Below, one piece after another: positions 53,307-62,126 of a DNA stretch of 64,000 bases. Numbering within the stretch: position 1 is the first letter of the stretch; each line of letters starts with the position of its first letter. A program made the translations under genes and the position numbers. The notes beneath the pieces were generated by a model. It searched no databases, was not told the origin of the DNA, and was given only the letters and a program-made list of their open reading frames with translations. This DNA comes from Bacillota bacterium (GTDB lineage: Bacteria > Bacillota > Clostridia > Oscillospirales > Ruminococcaceae). The stretch covers positions 184,731 through 248,730 of the forward strand of contig JAEXUW010000021.1 of the NCBI GenBank assembly GCA_023439835.1, in the 5' to 3' direction.

Positions 53307-54799
53307 TGATTTTCATAAAGAAGCTTAGAGATAAAATCGGTTTAATAAGCATCAAATTTAAAATTTTTCTATATCTTCTCGGATTTTGTGCACTGTTGCT
53401 TGTTCTTTTGTGGCTGGCTCAAATTGTCTTTCTCGACAGTTTCTATAAAAGCATAAAAATAAGCAAGGTGAAAAAAAGCGCTGAGGAAATCATTCAAAAT
53501 ATTAATAGTGAAGATTTAACGGATATTATTGAAGATATAAGTAGCAATAACCAGGTAAGCATTGAAATGATATCTCAGAACGGTGCACTTATTTATCCAG
53601 TAAGCACAAGCAAGCAGGAAACTGTCAAAACAATGCCACTTGAAAATAAGCTTGAGCTAATCAAAGATGCATTTGAAAATGGCGGTGAGCTTCTCGGATA
53701 TTATAAGACTGAGGATTTTCACCGCGGTGAATTTGATGACATCAGATTTAAAGAGGGTGGCGCAATACCCTTCGGCGATTCAATGGAGTCTATTATATAT
53801 ACAAAAATCATTGACAGCTCTGACGGGGGGAAGCTTGCAGTTATCATAAACTCGGTTATCAGTCCTGTTGACGCAACGGTTAGCACGTTAAGAATACAGC
53901 TCTATTTCATAACAGGAATAATGATTGCTTTTTCTGTATTTTTAGCACTGGTAATAGCAAAGCGGGTTTCAAAACCGATTGAATCAATTAACATGTCCGC
54001 TAAAACTCTCGCAAAAGGTGAATATGATGTCAAATTCCAAGCTGATGGTTTTCGTGAAATTAAGGAGCTTGCTGACACTTTGACATATGCCGCAAGTGAG
54101 CTTTCTAAGGTTGATAATTTAAGGCAGGAGCTTATCGCTAATGTATCTCATGACCTTAGAACGCCACTGACGCTGATCGGGGGATATGCCGAGGCTATGC
54201 GCGACCTCCCGAATGAGAACACGCCTGAGAACGCACAGATTATCATTGATGAAACTAAACGGCTGACTACTCTTGTTCATGATATTCTGGATATTTCAAA
54301 GCTCCAGTCGGGAGTGCAGGAGCCTGTATTTCAAAGCTTTAATTTAACCTCATCTATTTCTGCGGTTGTGTCAAGGCTTGAACAGCTTTTAAACAAAGAC
54401 GGCTTCAAAATAAGATTCATAAATGACGGCGACGTCTTTGTAACAGCAGATGAAACGCTGATTTCACAGGCTTTCTATAACATTCTTATAAACGCTGTGA
54501 ACTATTCAGGCGAGGATAAAATAATAATTGTCAGACAGTCAAATGTAAATTCAAAGGTAAAAATTGAGGTTATCGATTCGGGAGAAGGAATTTCGCCGGA
54601 AAAGCTTCCTTATATATGGGAAAGATATTATAAGGCTGACAAAACTCATAAAAGAGCAGTCATAGGAACAGGCTTGGGGCTTTCTATTGTGAAATCAATC
54701 ATCAATCTTCACGGCGGAAAGTACGGTGCGATTTCAAAGCCGGGGGAAGGAAGTATTTTCTGGTTTGAAATTGACTGCTTAAATGATATGAGCAATTAA
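53306..54799 (+). CDS. Membrane sensor histidine kinase
   Basis: A 497-residue kinase paired with the preceding response regulator. The first membrane segment (FLYLLGFCALLLVLLWLAQIVF) is followed by an extracytoplasmic domain of about 150 residues, a second segment near 200-218, and a HAMP region (RVSKPIESINMSAKTLAKGEY). The phosphorylated His282 lies in ELIANVSHDLRTPLTLIGG, and the ATPase domain has NILINAVNYSG, IDSGEGISPEKLPYIWERYYK and GTGLGLSIVKSI. The GTG start overlaps the regulator's TAG stop by one base. The stimulus is unknown. Confidence 0.94.
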   Translation: MIFIKKLRDKIGLISIKFKIFLYLLGFCALLLVLLWLAQIVFLDSFYKSIKISKVKKSAEEIIQNINSEDLTDIIEDISSNNQVSIEMISQNGALIYPVSTSKQETVKTMPLENKLELIKDAFENGGELLGYYKTEDFHRGEFDDIRFKEGGAIPFGDSMESIIYTKIIDSSDGGKLAVIINSVISPVDATVSTLRIQLYFITGIMIAFSVFLALVIAKRVSKPIESINMSAKTLAKGEYDVKFQADGFREIKELADTLTYAASELSKVDNLRQELIANVSHDLRTPLTLIGGYAEAMRDLPNENTPENAQIIIDETKRLTTLVHDILDISKLQSGVQEPVFQSFNLTSSISAVVSRLEQLLNKDGFKIRFINDGDVFVTADETLISQAFYNILINAVNYSGEDKIIIVRQSNVNSKVKIEVIDSGEGISPEKLPYIWERYYKADKTHKRAVIGTGLGLSIVKSIINLHGGKYGAISKPGEGSIFWFEIDCLNDMSN

Positions 54800-54811
54800 A
54801 TGTGAAAAAAG

Positions 54812-54837
54812 CACTGCTGTTTAGTGGTGTTTTTTTG
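54812..54837 (+). terminator. Possible terminator after the two-component genes
   Basis: A short CACT/AGTG stem, flanked by an A-run on the left and GGTG plus seven T on the right. The stem is weak but the T-tract is good. Confidence 0.5.
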
Positions 54838-54887
54838 TGTCATGTAAGAAATATATTGTGTGTATAGTGAAATAGCCTTGCAAAATT

Positions 54888-54954
54888 ACCGTTTGAGTAA
54901 AAAATTGACCGTTTGAGTAAAAACACTTGATTAAACTTGACAAAATGTTATAAT
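54888..54954 (+). promoter_or_regulatory. Promoter with two 16-base direct repeats, upstream of the surface protein gene
   Basis: ACCGTTTGAGTAAAAA occurs at 54888-54903 and exactly again at 54908-54923, a 20-base period (two helical turns). It lies just upstream of TTGATT (54927-54932), a 16-bp spacer and TATAAT (54949-54954). The placement is that of an activator site, and the adjacent OmpR-type regulator is the best candidate. Confidence 0.78.
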
Positions 54955-55009
54955 TGGTTTAATATTATTTTTTTATTTCAAAAATTTATTAATGGAAAGG
55001 TGAATTTTT

Positions 55010-57493
55010 ATGGAACAACAAAAAATCAAATTTTTAAGACCGGCGGTGCTGATTATACTGTCGGCGATTATCCTTATGGTTTATATCAGACCGGCATTTA
55101 TATTTGCGGAGGTTCCTGCGGGCATCACACTTGAGAGAGGCGGTCATGGCGGCGATATCTACGCAAACGGCAATGCGATTATTGTCACAGCAGGCGCAGT
55201 TGACGGGCGAAGCCTTATTTATCTTGACACCAATTCAAACGGAATAATCGACGGTGACGAGGAGCCTGTCGCGCTTGAAACTTGTGTAGGCTTCCCAGTT
55301 TATGACTCAAGTAATACAGCAGGGAATATCACCGGAAACACCACAGATGGCTATACCCTATCAAAATATTCGGTTTTTGGCGGAGCAAATGGTGAGGGCA
55401 ACAATGTTGAATCAACAAAAATCACCATGCTAAGCGGAACAATCAATGGCATAAGAGGCGGAGGAAGACACTCAGTGGTCAGCGGCGACACAAATATCAC
55501 TGTTGCCGGCGGCTCTGTCGGGAATATTTTGGGCTCAGGCGCGCCCGGAGCGGTTGGCGGCGACGCTAATATCACTATATCTGGCGGAAGTGTCGGGACT
55601 GTCTCTGGCGCACATGCCGATAATGGCAGCAGTGTCGGCGGAACGGTGAATATCAGCATGACGGGCGGCACCGTCGGGAGTATATATGGCGGAGGGGCTG
55701 AGGCTGTATCCGTTGGAAACACAAGCATTATCATTTCCGGCGGAACGGTGAGCGGAGACATTTTCGGCGGCGGAAAAAACCTCAATGCAAATGTCACAGG
55801 TAACACCAGAGTAGAAATCACAGGCACAGCTTTAGTTAGCGGAAGTGTTTACGGTGGAGGACAAAGTTTTAATGCAGCCGTCACAGGTAACACAAGTGTT
55901 GTCATTTCAGGCGGAACGGTCAGCGGAAGTGTTTACGGCGGCGGTTATGCTGCAAATACAACTGTCGGCAGCACGAGCGTTGTCATTTCAGGCGGAAGCG
56001 CACAGTATGTTTACGGCGGTGGACATTCTGGCATTGTCACAGGTAACACCAGAGTACAAATCACAGGCACAGCTATAGTTAGCGGCAGTGTTTACGGCGG
56101 CGGACACATCGGAGCCATTACAGGAAACACGAGCGTTATCGTTTCAGGCGGAAGCGCAGATTATGTTTACGCCGGTGGACATTCTGGCTTTGTCACAGGT
56201 AACACAAGCGTCACGCTCTCAGGTGGAAGTGTCAGTCATGTTTTCGGCGGCGGATTGAATGGAGCTGTCACAGGTAACACGAGTGTGACAGTTTTGGATG
56301 ATGCACTTATCACGGGAAGCTTATTTGGCGGAGGAAACGCTGGTTCAGCCACTTCAAGTAGCACAAGCGTGACATTGAGCGGTGGGTCTATCGGTGAGGT
56401 AGTTTGTGCCGGCGGACATACTGGCAATGTAACCGGCGATACAATTATTACCTTAACAGGCACAACAAGCGTTAACAACAGCATCTCAGGCTTAGGTCTT
56501 GGCTGTGAAGTCAGCGGCACAAAGTATTTAAGATTCGGCGTTGATGCTGTCGGCATTGATGCGTATATTGATCAAAGCGATAATTATGACCTTCTGCAAT
56601 ATGAGGTTGCATTCTATGACACGGACGGCACGACAAGGCTGACTGCTCCAGCTTCACAGTGGGTAACAGAAAACACAGCTGCAACACAGCCTTCAAGCCC
56701 CTCAAAATCGGGCTACAACTTTGAAAAATGGCTTGACGACGCTGATGAGTTTGATTTTGCTACGCTCATCACTATCCCCAAAAAGCTGAAATCAACGTGG
56801 TCACTAAAACCTACATATACCACCTTTACTCCTCCGACTCCGACAGTTCCGGGCGGAAGCGGTTGGAACAATGTAATTAGCGATATTAATGAGGCACAGG
56901 ACGGCTCAACTGTTGAAATCAAGCTAAACGGTGCCAATGAAGTGCCAAAGAGCGTTTTTGAAGAGATTAAGGGCAAGGATATAACTATTCTTCTTGATAT
57001 GGGCAATGGCTTTGTGTGGAAGATAAACGGAAAAGACGTTACAAATCCGAAAAACGTAAATTTAAGCGTAAAAATTCCGACTGCACAGCGTATACCTGTT
57101 GATGTTATAAATCTTGTTACGGGCGAAAAGCTAGAGCTTTATCTATCATTTGACGGTGATTTTGGACTAAAAGCAACGCTGATGATTGATCTAAAGAAAT
57201 CAAACAGCGGATATTTCGCAAACCTGTTCTATTACAACCCGACAACAAAAGCGCTTGAATATGTTTCAAGCGGTAAAATCGGAAGCGATGGAAAAGCAGG
57301 CCTTGATTTCTTCCACGCATCGGATTATGTTATTGTGATTTCAAGTGAAATCATGACTTCTCTGACCGCTGAGCCGGATAGCGAGCCGACAGACAACCCG
57401 AAAACTGGCGAAAGCGCATTCCCGGTGGCTATTGCACTAACAGCGGTAATGACAGGGATTGTTTTGTATAAGTCAGAAAAAAAGAAGAAATAA
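55010..57493 (+). CDS. Repeat-rich wall-anchored surface protein with NPKTG sorting signal
   Basis: An 827-residue predicted adhesin. An N-terminal hydrophobic signal (RPAVLIILSAIILMVYIRPAFIFA) is followed by more than ten glycine-rich repeats of about 25-35 residues, for example VTGNTSVVISGGTVSGSVYGGG, probably a beta-solenoid. Residues near 535-600 resemble an InlB/Listeria-Bacteroides B-repeat (YEVAFYDTDGTTRL to KSGYNFEKWLDDADEFDF). The C-terminus has NPKTGES, a hydrophobic stretch and KSEKKKK, a sortase signal of the NPKTG kind. It follows the two-component genes and has a repeat-bearing promoter of its own. The ligand is unknown. Confidence 0.87.
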   Translation: MEQQKIKFLRPAVLIILSAIILMVYIRPAFIFAEVPAGITLERGGHGGDIYANGNAIIVTAGAVDGRSLIYLDTNSNGIIDGDEEPVALETCVGFPVYDSSNTAGNITGNTTDGYTLSKYSVFGGANGEGNNVESTKITMLSGTINGIRGGGRHSVVSGDTNITVAGGSVGNILGSGAPGAVGGDANITISGGSVGTVSGAHADNGSSVGGTVNISMTGGTVGSIYGGGAEAVSVGNTSIIISGGTVSGDIFGGGKNLNANVTGNTRVEITGTALVSGSVYGGGQSFNAAVTGNTSVVISGGTVSGSVYGGGYAANTTVGSTSVVISGGSAQYVYGGGHSGIVTGNTRVQITGTAIVSGSVYGGGHIGAITGNTSVIVSGGSADYVYAGGHSGFVTGNTSVTLSGGSVSHVFGGGLNGAVTGNTSVTVLDDALITGSLFGGGNAGSATSSSTSVTLSGGSIGEVVCAGGHTGNVTGDTIITLTGTTSVNNSISGLGLGCEVSGTKYLRFGVDAVGIDAYIDQSDNYDLLQYEVAFYDTDGTTRLTAPASQWVTENTAATQPSSPSKSGYNFEKWLDDADEFDFATLITIPKKLKSTWSLKPTYTTFTPPTPTVPGGSGWNNVISDINEAQDGSTVEIKLNGANEVPKSVFEEIKGKDITILLDMGNGFVWKINGKDVTNPKNVNLSVKIPTAQRIPVDVINLVTGEKLELYLSFDGDFGLKATLMIDLKKSNSGYFANLFYYNPTTKALEYVSSGKIGSDGKAGLDFFHASDYVIVISSEIMTSLTAEPDSEPTDNPKTGESAFPVAIALTAVMTGIVLYKSEKKKK

Positions 57494-57501
57494 TATAATG
57501 A

Positions 57502-57527
57502 AAGCTCGGTTTTTACCGAGCTTTTTT
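57502..57527 (+). terminator. Terminator after the surface protein gene
   Basis: Perfect 8-bp stem AAGCTCGG / CCGAGCTT with a 6-base loop and a run of T. Confidence 0.95.
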
Positions 57528-57583
57528 CTTTGCTTTTTTAATGTCCGGATTGAGTTTTTACAAATAACCCTTCTAAATGAATA

Positions 57584-57612
57584 TTGACATCAGCTTCATT
57601 ACATATTACTAT
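57584..57612 (+). promoter_or_regulatory. Promoter for the FetAB-like transporter
   Basis: TTGACA (57584-57589), a 17-bp spacer and TACTAT (57607-57612), 33 bases before the start codon. Confidence 0.75.
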
Positions 57613-57644
57613 AAGATAATACAAAGGCAAAGCAAGGAGGCATC

Positions 57645-58280
57645 ATGTTTGAATTTAAAAACGTAACCTATAAAAGTATACTGGATATCCCGTCGCTTAA
57701 AATAGACAAAGAAAAAATCACAACTATTGTTGGACAAAGCGGAAGCGGAAAGACCACAATTCTCAAGCTTTTAAATAAAATGATTTCACCGACGAGCGGT
57801 GAGATTTATTTCAACGGTGAATACATGGAAAAGCTTAATACTATTGAGCATAGGCGTCAGGTGACAATGCTTTCACAGGCATCAGTTTTGTTCGACGGGA
57901 ATATCAAGGATAATCTAACCGCCGGCTTGAGATTTCAAAAAAAGGATATTCCAAACGACGAGGATTTAGAGCAAATGCTTAACAATGTCAAGCTGATGAA
58001 GTGCCTTGACTCGCCGACGGACAGGCTGTCGGGGGGCGAAAAACAGCGTCTGGCTTTGGGGCGTGTTTTACTTCTTGATTCACCGGTATATCTTCTTGAT
58101 GAGCCTTCATCCGCCCTTGATGAACTCACTGCCGAGGCTGTTATTGAAATGATTACAGGCTATATTAAAAGTAAAAACAAAACTCTGATAATGGTTACAC
58201 ATACAAATGCAATTGCGGACAAATATTCAGACACTGTCATTGAGGTTTCAAAGGGAGGAGCAAATGAACGACATATATAA
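57645..58280 (+). CDS. ABC transporter ATP-binding protein, FetA (YbbL)-like
   Basis: A 211-residue ATPase subunit. Walker A is VGQSGSGKTT near residue 30, the Q-loop is MLSQASVLFD, the signature is DRLSGGEKQRLALGR, and Walker B is VYLLDEPSSALDE. It overlaps the membrane subunit gene by 17 bases. The pairing with a UPF0014 permease identifies it as FetA-like; E. coli FetAB exports iron. Metal specificity here is inferred from the family alone. Confidence 0.9.
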   Translation: MFEFKNVTYKSILDIPSLKIDKEKITTIVGQSGSGKTTILKLLNKMISPTSGEIYFNGEYMEKLNTIEHRRQVTMLSQASVLFDGNIKDNLTAGLRFQKKDIPNDEDLEQMLNNVKLMKCLDSPTDRLSGGEKQRLALGRVLLLDSPVYLLDEPSSALDELTAEAVIEMITGYIKSKNKTLIMVTHTNAIADKYSDTVIEVSKGGANERHI

Positions 58281-59043
58281 TTTGAGCTTTTTTCAAGTTG
58301 GCGCGGCTTATGTTTTCGTGGTTATTGTTCTTGTTATCCTCAGAATGCGCGGAATAAAAAGAGAAAAGGCACTTGTAATCTCAAGTATAAGAATGACTCT
58401 TCAGCTTATTTTGGTCGGTTATCTGCTGGTGTACGTTTTTGATAATTCAAATCCGTTTATTACGCTGGCGATTTTGCTGGTGATGCAGATATTTTCAATT
58501 CACACCGTGTTTAGAACATATAAAAACAAGCTTTCCCCTTCATTAAAAAAGGTGATAGCTTTATCAATGAGCATCGGTACATTAGCCTGTATTGCATATT
58601 TTCTGTTTGTTGTAATACAAATTTCACCGTGGTATAATCCACAGTATTTTATTCCGATAACAGGAATGATTGTCGGGAATTCTATGACTGGTATTTCGCT
58701 TGGAACAAAAGCTTTGACGGAAGGAATGAGCCTGAGAAAAATAGCCGTAGAGGAAGCATTGATTTTAGGCGCCTCCCCAAAAGAAGCTGTGAAATCTGTA
58801 ATTAACAGCTCATTTGATGGAGCAATTCTGCCGACGATTAATTCAATGATAGGCATGGGGATTGTGTTTTTGCCCGGAATGATGACGGGACAGATTCTTT
58901 CAGGTGTGTCACCTACAACTGCTATTGCATATCAAATTGCAATAATGCTGAGTATACTAGGCGCAGTTTCGCTAACGGTTATTATTATGCTGACACTTGG
59001 GTATAAGACCTATTTCAATGAACAAAGCCAGCTGGCTGAATAG
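58264..59043 (+). CDS. ABC transporter permease, FetB (UPF0014)-like
   Basis: A 259-residue permease with about seven membrane segments. UPF0014 signatures include RMTLQLILVGYLLVYVF, the segment ITGMIVGNSMTGISLG, and LILGASPKEAV with INSMIGMGIVFLPGMMTGQIL. The start at 58264 follows a strong GGGAGGAG site; an in-frame ATG at 58207 lies deep inside the ATPase gene. The protein forms the membrane part of a FetAB-type exporter, reported to relieve iron excess and oxidative stress in E. coli. Confidence 0.9.
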   Translation: MNDIYNLSFFQVGAAYVFVVIVLVILRMRGIKREKALVISSIRMTLQLILVGYLLVYVFDNSNPFITLAILLVMQIFSIHTVFRTYKNKLSPSLKKVIALSMSIGTLACIAYFLFVVIQISPWYNPQYFIPITGMIVGNSMTGISLGTKALTEGMSLRKIAVEEALILGASPKEAVKSVINSSFDGAILPTINSMIGMGIVFLPGMMTGQILSGVSPTTAIAYQIAIMLSILGAVSLTVIIMLTLGYKTYFNEQSQLAE

Positions 59044-59062
59044 GCTTACAAAAAAATGAAAT

Positions 59063-59090
59063 CCCCCAAAAAGCGGATCCTTTTTGGGGG
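59063..59090. terminator. Strong bidirectional terminator after fetB and the metY remnant
   Basis: Perfect 11-bp stem CCCCCAAAAAG / CTTTTTGGGGG with a 6-base loop, with T-rich sequence on the right and A-rich on the left. It serves fetB on the plus strand and was probably also the terminator of the decayed gene on the minus strand. Confidence 0.92.
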
Positions 59091-59096
59091 TTAATT

Positions 59097-59168
59097 TTAT
59101 ATAGCCTTAAAGGCTTGCTCAAGGTCAAAAAGAATATCGTCTATATGCTCTGTTCCTACCTGCAAATA
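59097..59168 (-). pseudogene. C-terminal remnant of an O-acetylhomoserine sulfhydrylase (metY-like) gene
   Basis: Reading the minus strand, the last 20 codons before a TAA at 59097-59099 encode VGTEHIDDILFDLEQAFKAI. This matches the conserved C-terminus of PLP-dependent O-acetylhomoserine aminocarboxypropyltransferases. Upstream the match stops abruptly near 59160, and an in-frame stop lies a few codons further on. The rest of the gene (some 400 residues) is missing, so a deletion or replacement has cut it here. The terminator at 59063-59090 still follows it. Confidence 0.6.
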
Positions 59169-59311
59169 TATTATAAAGAGCTATGTTTTCTAAAAATATC
59201 CTTCATAATAACTGATAAAAATAATAATATGTTATGTCATACGATTATTTATTTATATATTGGGGATTATATAAGCATTATTATTAAAACACAGCAGAAA
59301 GGTGTGATTGT

Positions 59312-59848
59312 ATGACGATTACTTCTTTTGCAATTTTTACGATATTTGAAATAGTATGCCTGAGAGAATTTGTGAAGAGGCGAAACAAAGCACTTGTAAG
59401 TGAAGTGATTGTAAGCTATGTTTTGACATCTGCATTATTATTATGGCTCTATTTTGATAATGTAAGTGTACCAAAATACATGATAATACTGTTTTTGTTA
59501 TGCTTAGTAATGAACACATTTTTAGGGTACTATCTGAATTTATACAATGAATCAAAGACATTTGATAGGTATCTGCATGCTTTTGGTTCGTTTTCATTTT
59601 CAATATTAGCATATTCAATTTTATCTGATGTTTTCAATCAAACATTTGATTCCGATTTATTTGCTGGAATAATAGTTTTTTCGCTTGGAATAACACTTGG
59701 AACAATTTTTGAAATTATAGAATTTATCAGTGATAAATCCAGAAATACAAAGCATCAGCATGGTTTGGCAGATACTGATTATGATATGATATTTAATATG
59801 ATAGGTTCAGTAATTGCTGCAGTCTATGTTGTATTATTTATTAATTAG
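59312..59848 (+). CDS. Multi-pass membrane protein, resembling the YjdF/DUF2238 family
   Basis: A 178-residue membrane protein with about five hydrophobic segments. The C-terminal pattern FEIIEFISDKSRNTKHQHGLADTDYDMIFNMIGS resembles the conserved end of YjdF (DUF2238) proteins, which have a similar acidic and histidine-containing loop before the last segment. Its function is unknown. An AGAAAGGTG site precedes the ATG. The gene and the 150 bases before it are clearly more A/T-rich than the neighbours and begin just after a broken metY gene, consistent with inserted DNA. Confidence 0.65.
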   Translation: MTITSFAIFTIFEIVCLREFVKRRNKALVSEVIVSYVLTSALLLWLYFDNVSVPKYMIILFLLCLVMNTFLGYYLNLYNESKTFDRYLHAFGSFSFSILAYSILSDVFNQTFDSDLFAGIIVFSLGITLGTIFEIIEFISDKSRNTKHQHGLADTDYDMIFNMIGSVIAAVYVVLFIN

Positions 59849-59878
59849 CGATAATAAAATATGTTTAGGAGTGATGTT

Positions 59879-61849
59879 TTGAAAAAATACAACAAGCTTA
59901 TTAACGAAACAAGTCCCTATTTATTACAGCATGCAGAAAATCCTGTTGATTGGTATCCATGGGGTGAGGAGGCATTTAATAAGGCAAAGGCTGAGGATAA
60001 GCCGATTTTTTTAAGCATAGGTTACAGTACCTGCCACTGGTGTCATGTTATGGCACATGAAAGCTTTGAAAACAGCCAAACAGCTGATATATTGAACAAA
60101 AATTTCATCTCAATAAAAGTGGATAAAGAGGAACGCCCTGACATCGACAGTATTTATATGAATGTTTGTCAGGCTTTAACAGGAAGCGGTGGATGGCCGA
60201 CAAGTATATTTATGACTCCTGAGCAAAAGCCATTTTTTGCAGGTACTTATTTTCCACCAGCATCAAGGTATGGTTTAGTAGGCTTTAACGACATTTTAAC
60301 CGCTGTATCAGATAACTGGAGAAATAACCGTCAGGAGCTTATTGCCTCAACAGATGAAATAATAAAGCATATTGGTAAAAGTGCGGATTATACAGGCGAA
60401 GTAAGTGAAGCTTTGCTTGAGGAAGCTGTTATATATTTCAAGAAAATATACGATAAAGAATATGGTGGTTTTGGAAAAGCACCTAAATTTCCAACTCCAC
60501 ACAATCTGCTGTTTTTACTGAATATCTATGAAAAATATCAAGATGAAAGCATTCTTGAAATGGCTGAAAATACGCTTATACAAATGTACAGAGGGGGTAT
60601 GTTTGACCATATAGGTGGCGGTTTTTCAAGATATTCCACGGACAGACTTTTTCTTGTTCCTCATTTTGAAAAAATGCTTTATGATAATGCACTTTTAATG
60701 CTAGCCTATACAAAAGCATTCAGCATAACTAAAAAGAGGTTATATAAAGATATTGCGGATAAAACAGCGGAATACATTCTTCGTGAAATGACAAATGAAC
60801 AGGGCGGATTTTATTCAGCACAGGATGCCGACAGTGAGGGTATTGAGGGGAAATATTACGTCTTTGAAAAAGATGAAATTATAAAGCTTTTAGGAAAAGA
60901 AAAAGCAGAGCAGTTTTGTTTTAGATTTGATATAACCGAATCTGGAAATTTTGAGGAAAAGAATATCGCCAATCTGCTAAAAACCGACATAAGCCAAATT
61001 GATAATACGGATTTTAATGAGCTTCTGCCTTTGATTTATGAGTACAGAAAATCAAGAACCAAACTTCATCTTGACGACAAAGTATTGACATCGTGGAATT
61101 CACTTATGATTTCAGCATTCAGCTATATGTATAGAACTTTTAATGATGAAAAATATCTCGATGCTGCTCAAAATGCATATAAATTTATTGATGCAAATTT
61201 GACTGAAAACCATAATACTCTTTTTGTAAGTTACAGAAACGGGAACAGATCAGGCAAGGGGTTCATTGACGACTATGCTTTTTATATTTTTGGGTTAATA
61301 AATCTCTATGAAGCAACTCTTAACAAGAACTATCTTGATAAAGCGTTTGCCTTAACTCAAAAGGCAATAGACGGTTTTTTTGATAAAGAAAATGGCGGGT
61401 TTTATTTATATGGAAGTGAAAATGAACAGCTTATTGTTAAGCCAAAAGAGGTCTATGACAGTGCAATTCCAAGCGGAAATTCTGTTATGTGCTATAACTT
61501 ATTAAAGCTTTCTTCTCTTATATCAGATGAAAGATTACAGGAAATATCAGAACAGCAGATGAAGTTAATGGCTGGTCATGCTAATGAGTATCCAGGAGGG
61601 TTCTGTTTTTATCTTTTGTCTGTCACAATGCACATTTATCCTCCTAAAAAAATAGTCTGTGTACTATCTGAAAGAAGTGACATGGAATTAATCAAAGCCA
61701 AAAAAAGAGATAAAATTAGCCTTATTATTTTTGAAAGCCCGACTGAGGAGTACAAGCTTCAAAACGATAAAACAACATTCTATGTGTGTGAGAATCATAC
61801 TTGTTATCCTCCGACTAATGATATAAGTGAGGCGTTTGAAGTCAAATAG
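59879..61849 (+). CDS. Thioredoxin-fold DUF255 protein (YyaL / SPATA20 family)
   Basis: A 656-residue protein with an N-terminal thioredoxin-like domain and a C-terminal (alpha/alpha)6 barrel like those of N-acylglucosamine epimerases. The family opening NKLINETSPYLLQHAENPVDWYPWGEEAF is intact, and the CxxC-type motif lies in GYSTCHWCHVMAHESF. VDKEERPDID and GSGGWPTSIFMTP are also diagnostic. The TTG at 59879 is preferred because AGGAG lies 8 bases upstream; an ATG at 59861 precedes that site. The biochemical function is not established. A hairpin terminator follows. Confidence 0.93.
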   Translation: MKKYNKLINETSPYLLQHAENPVDWYPWGEEAFNKAKAEDKPIFLSIGYSTCHWCHVMAHESFENSQTADILNKNFISIKVDKEERPDIDSIYMNVCQALTGSGGWPTSIFMTPEQKPFFAGTYFPPASRYGLVGFNDILTAVSDNWRNNRQELIASTDEIIKHIGKSADYTGEVSEALLEEAVIYFKKIYDKEYGGFGKAPKFPTPHNLLFLLNIYEKYQDESILEMAENTLIQMYRGGMFDHIGGGFSRYSTDRLFLVPHFEKMLYDNALLMLAYTKAFSITKKRLYKDIADKTAEYILREMTNEQGGFYSAQDADSEGIEGKYYVFEKDEIIKLLGKEKAEQFCFRFDITESGNFEEKNIANLLKTDISQIDNTDFNELLPLIYEYRKSRTKLHLDDKVLTSWNSLMISAFSYMYRTFNDEKYLDAAQNAYKFIDANLTENHNTLFVSYRNGNRSGKGFIDDYAFYIFGLINLYEATLNKNYLDKAFALTQKAIDGFFDKENGGFYLYGSENEQLIVKPKEVYDSAIPSGNSVMCYNLLKLSSLISDERLQEISEQQMKLMAGHANEYPGGFCFYLLSVTMHIYPPKKIVCVLSERSDMELIKAKKRDKISLIIFESPTEEYKLQNDKTTFYVCENHTCYPPTNDISEAFEVK

Positions 61850-61850
61850 C

Positions 61851-61892
61851 AACACAAAAAGTCCGTCAGCATAATCACCGGCGGACTGTGTT
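61851..61892 (+). terminator. Terminator after the DUF255 gene
   Basis: AGTCCGTC / GGCGGACT (8 bp, one G-U) with outer AACACA/TGTGTT pairing. The following 170 bases hold only a 26-codon open frame without a ribosome binding site. Confidence 0.8.
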
Positions 61893-62060
61893 TACACAAG
61901 TCAAACTAAATACACTCTAAACTAAAAAAATTCCGCTCACTGAGCGCGCAGACAACCGTAATGAATTGCCGATGATTATTTCTGAACTACTTTCTGAAGT
62001 AATGATAATTATTATCACAATGGAAACTCTCAAAGCAGATAAAAAGAAATAGCAAAAACT

Positions 62061-62087
62061 AAGCTGCCTGCAAAAAACAGGCAGCTT
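62061..62087. terminator. Terminator after the serine hydrolase gene
   Basis: Perfect 10-bp stem AAGCTGCCTG / CAGGCAGCTT with a 7-base loop, A-rich before and T-rich after, 40 bases beyond the stop of the minus-strand gene. A near-identical hairpin lies at 63775-63810. Confidence 0.85.
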
Positions 62088-62126
62088 AACTTATTTGGCG
62101 ATTAGAAGTCACATATTAGCATATTT

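Noticed and set aside
55351..55827. Minus-strand open frame of 158 codons inside the surface protein gene
   Set aside because: It is a proline/threonine-rich antisense shadow of the glycine-rich repeats.
55400..56500. Regularly spaced repeats resembling a CRISPR array
   Set aside because: The repeats are in frame within one long protein and encode glycine-rich solenoid units; they are diverged and have no true spacers.
61972..62052. 26-codon frame after the DUF255 gene
   Set aside because: No ribosome binding site; the reading frame extends upstream without a start, so at best a remnant that cannot be identified.
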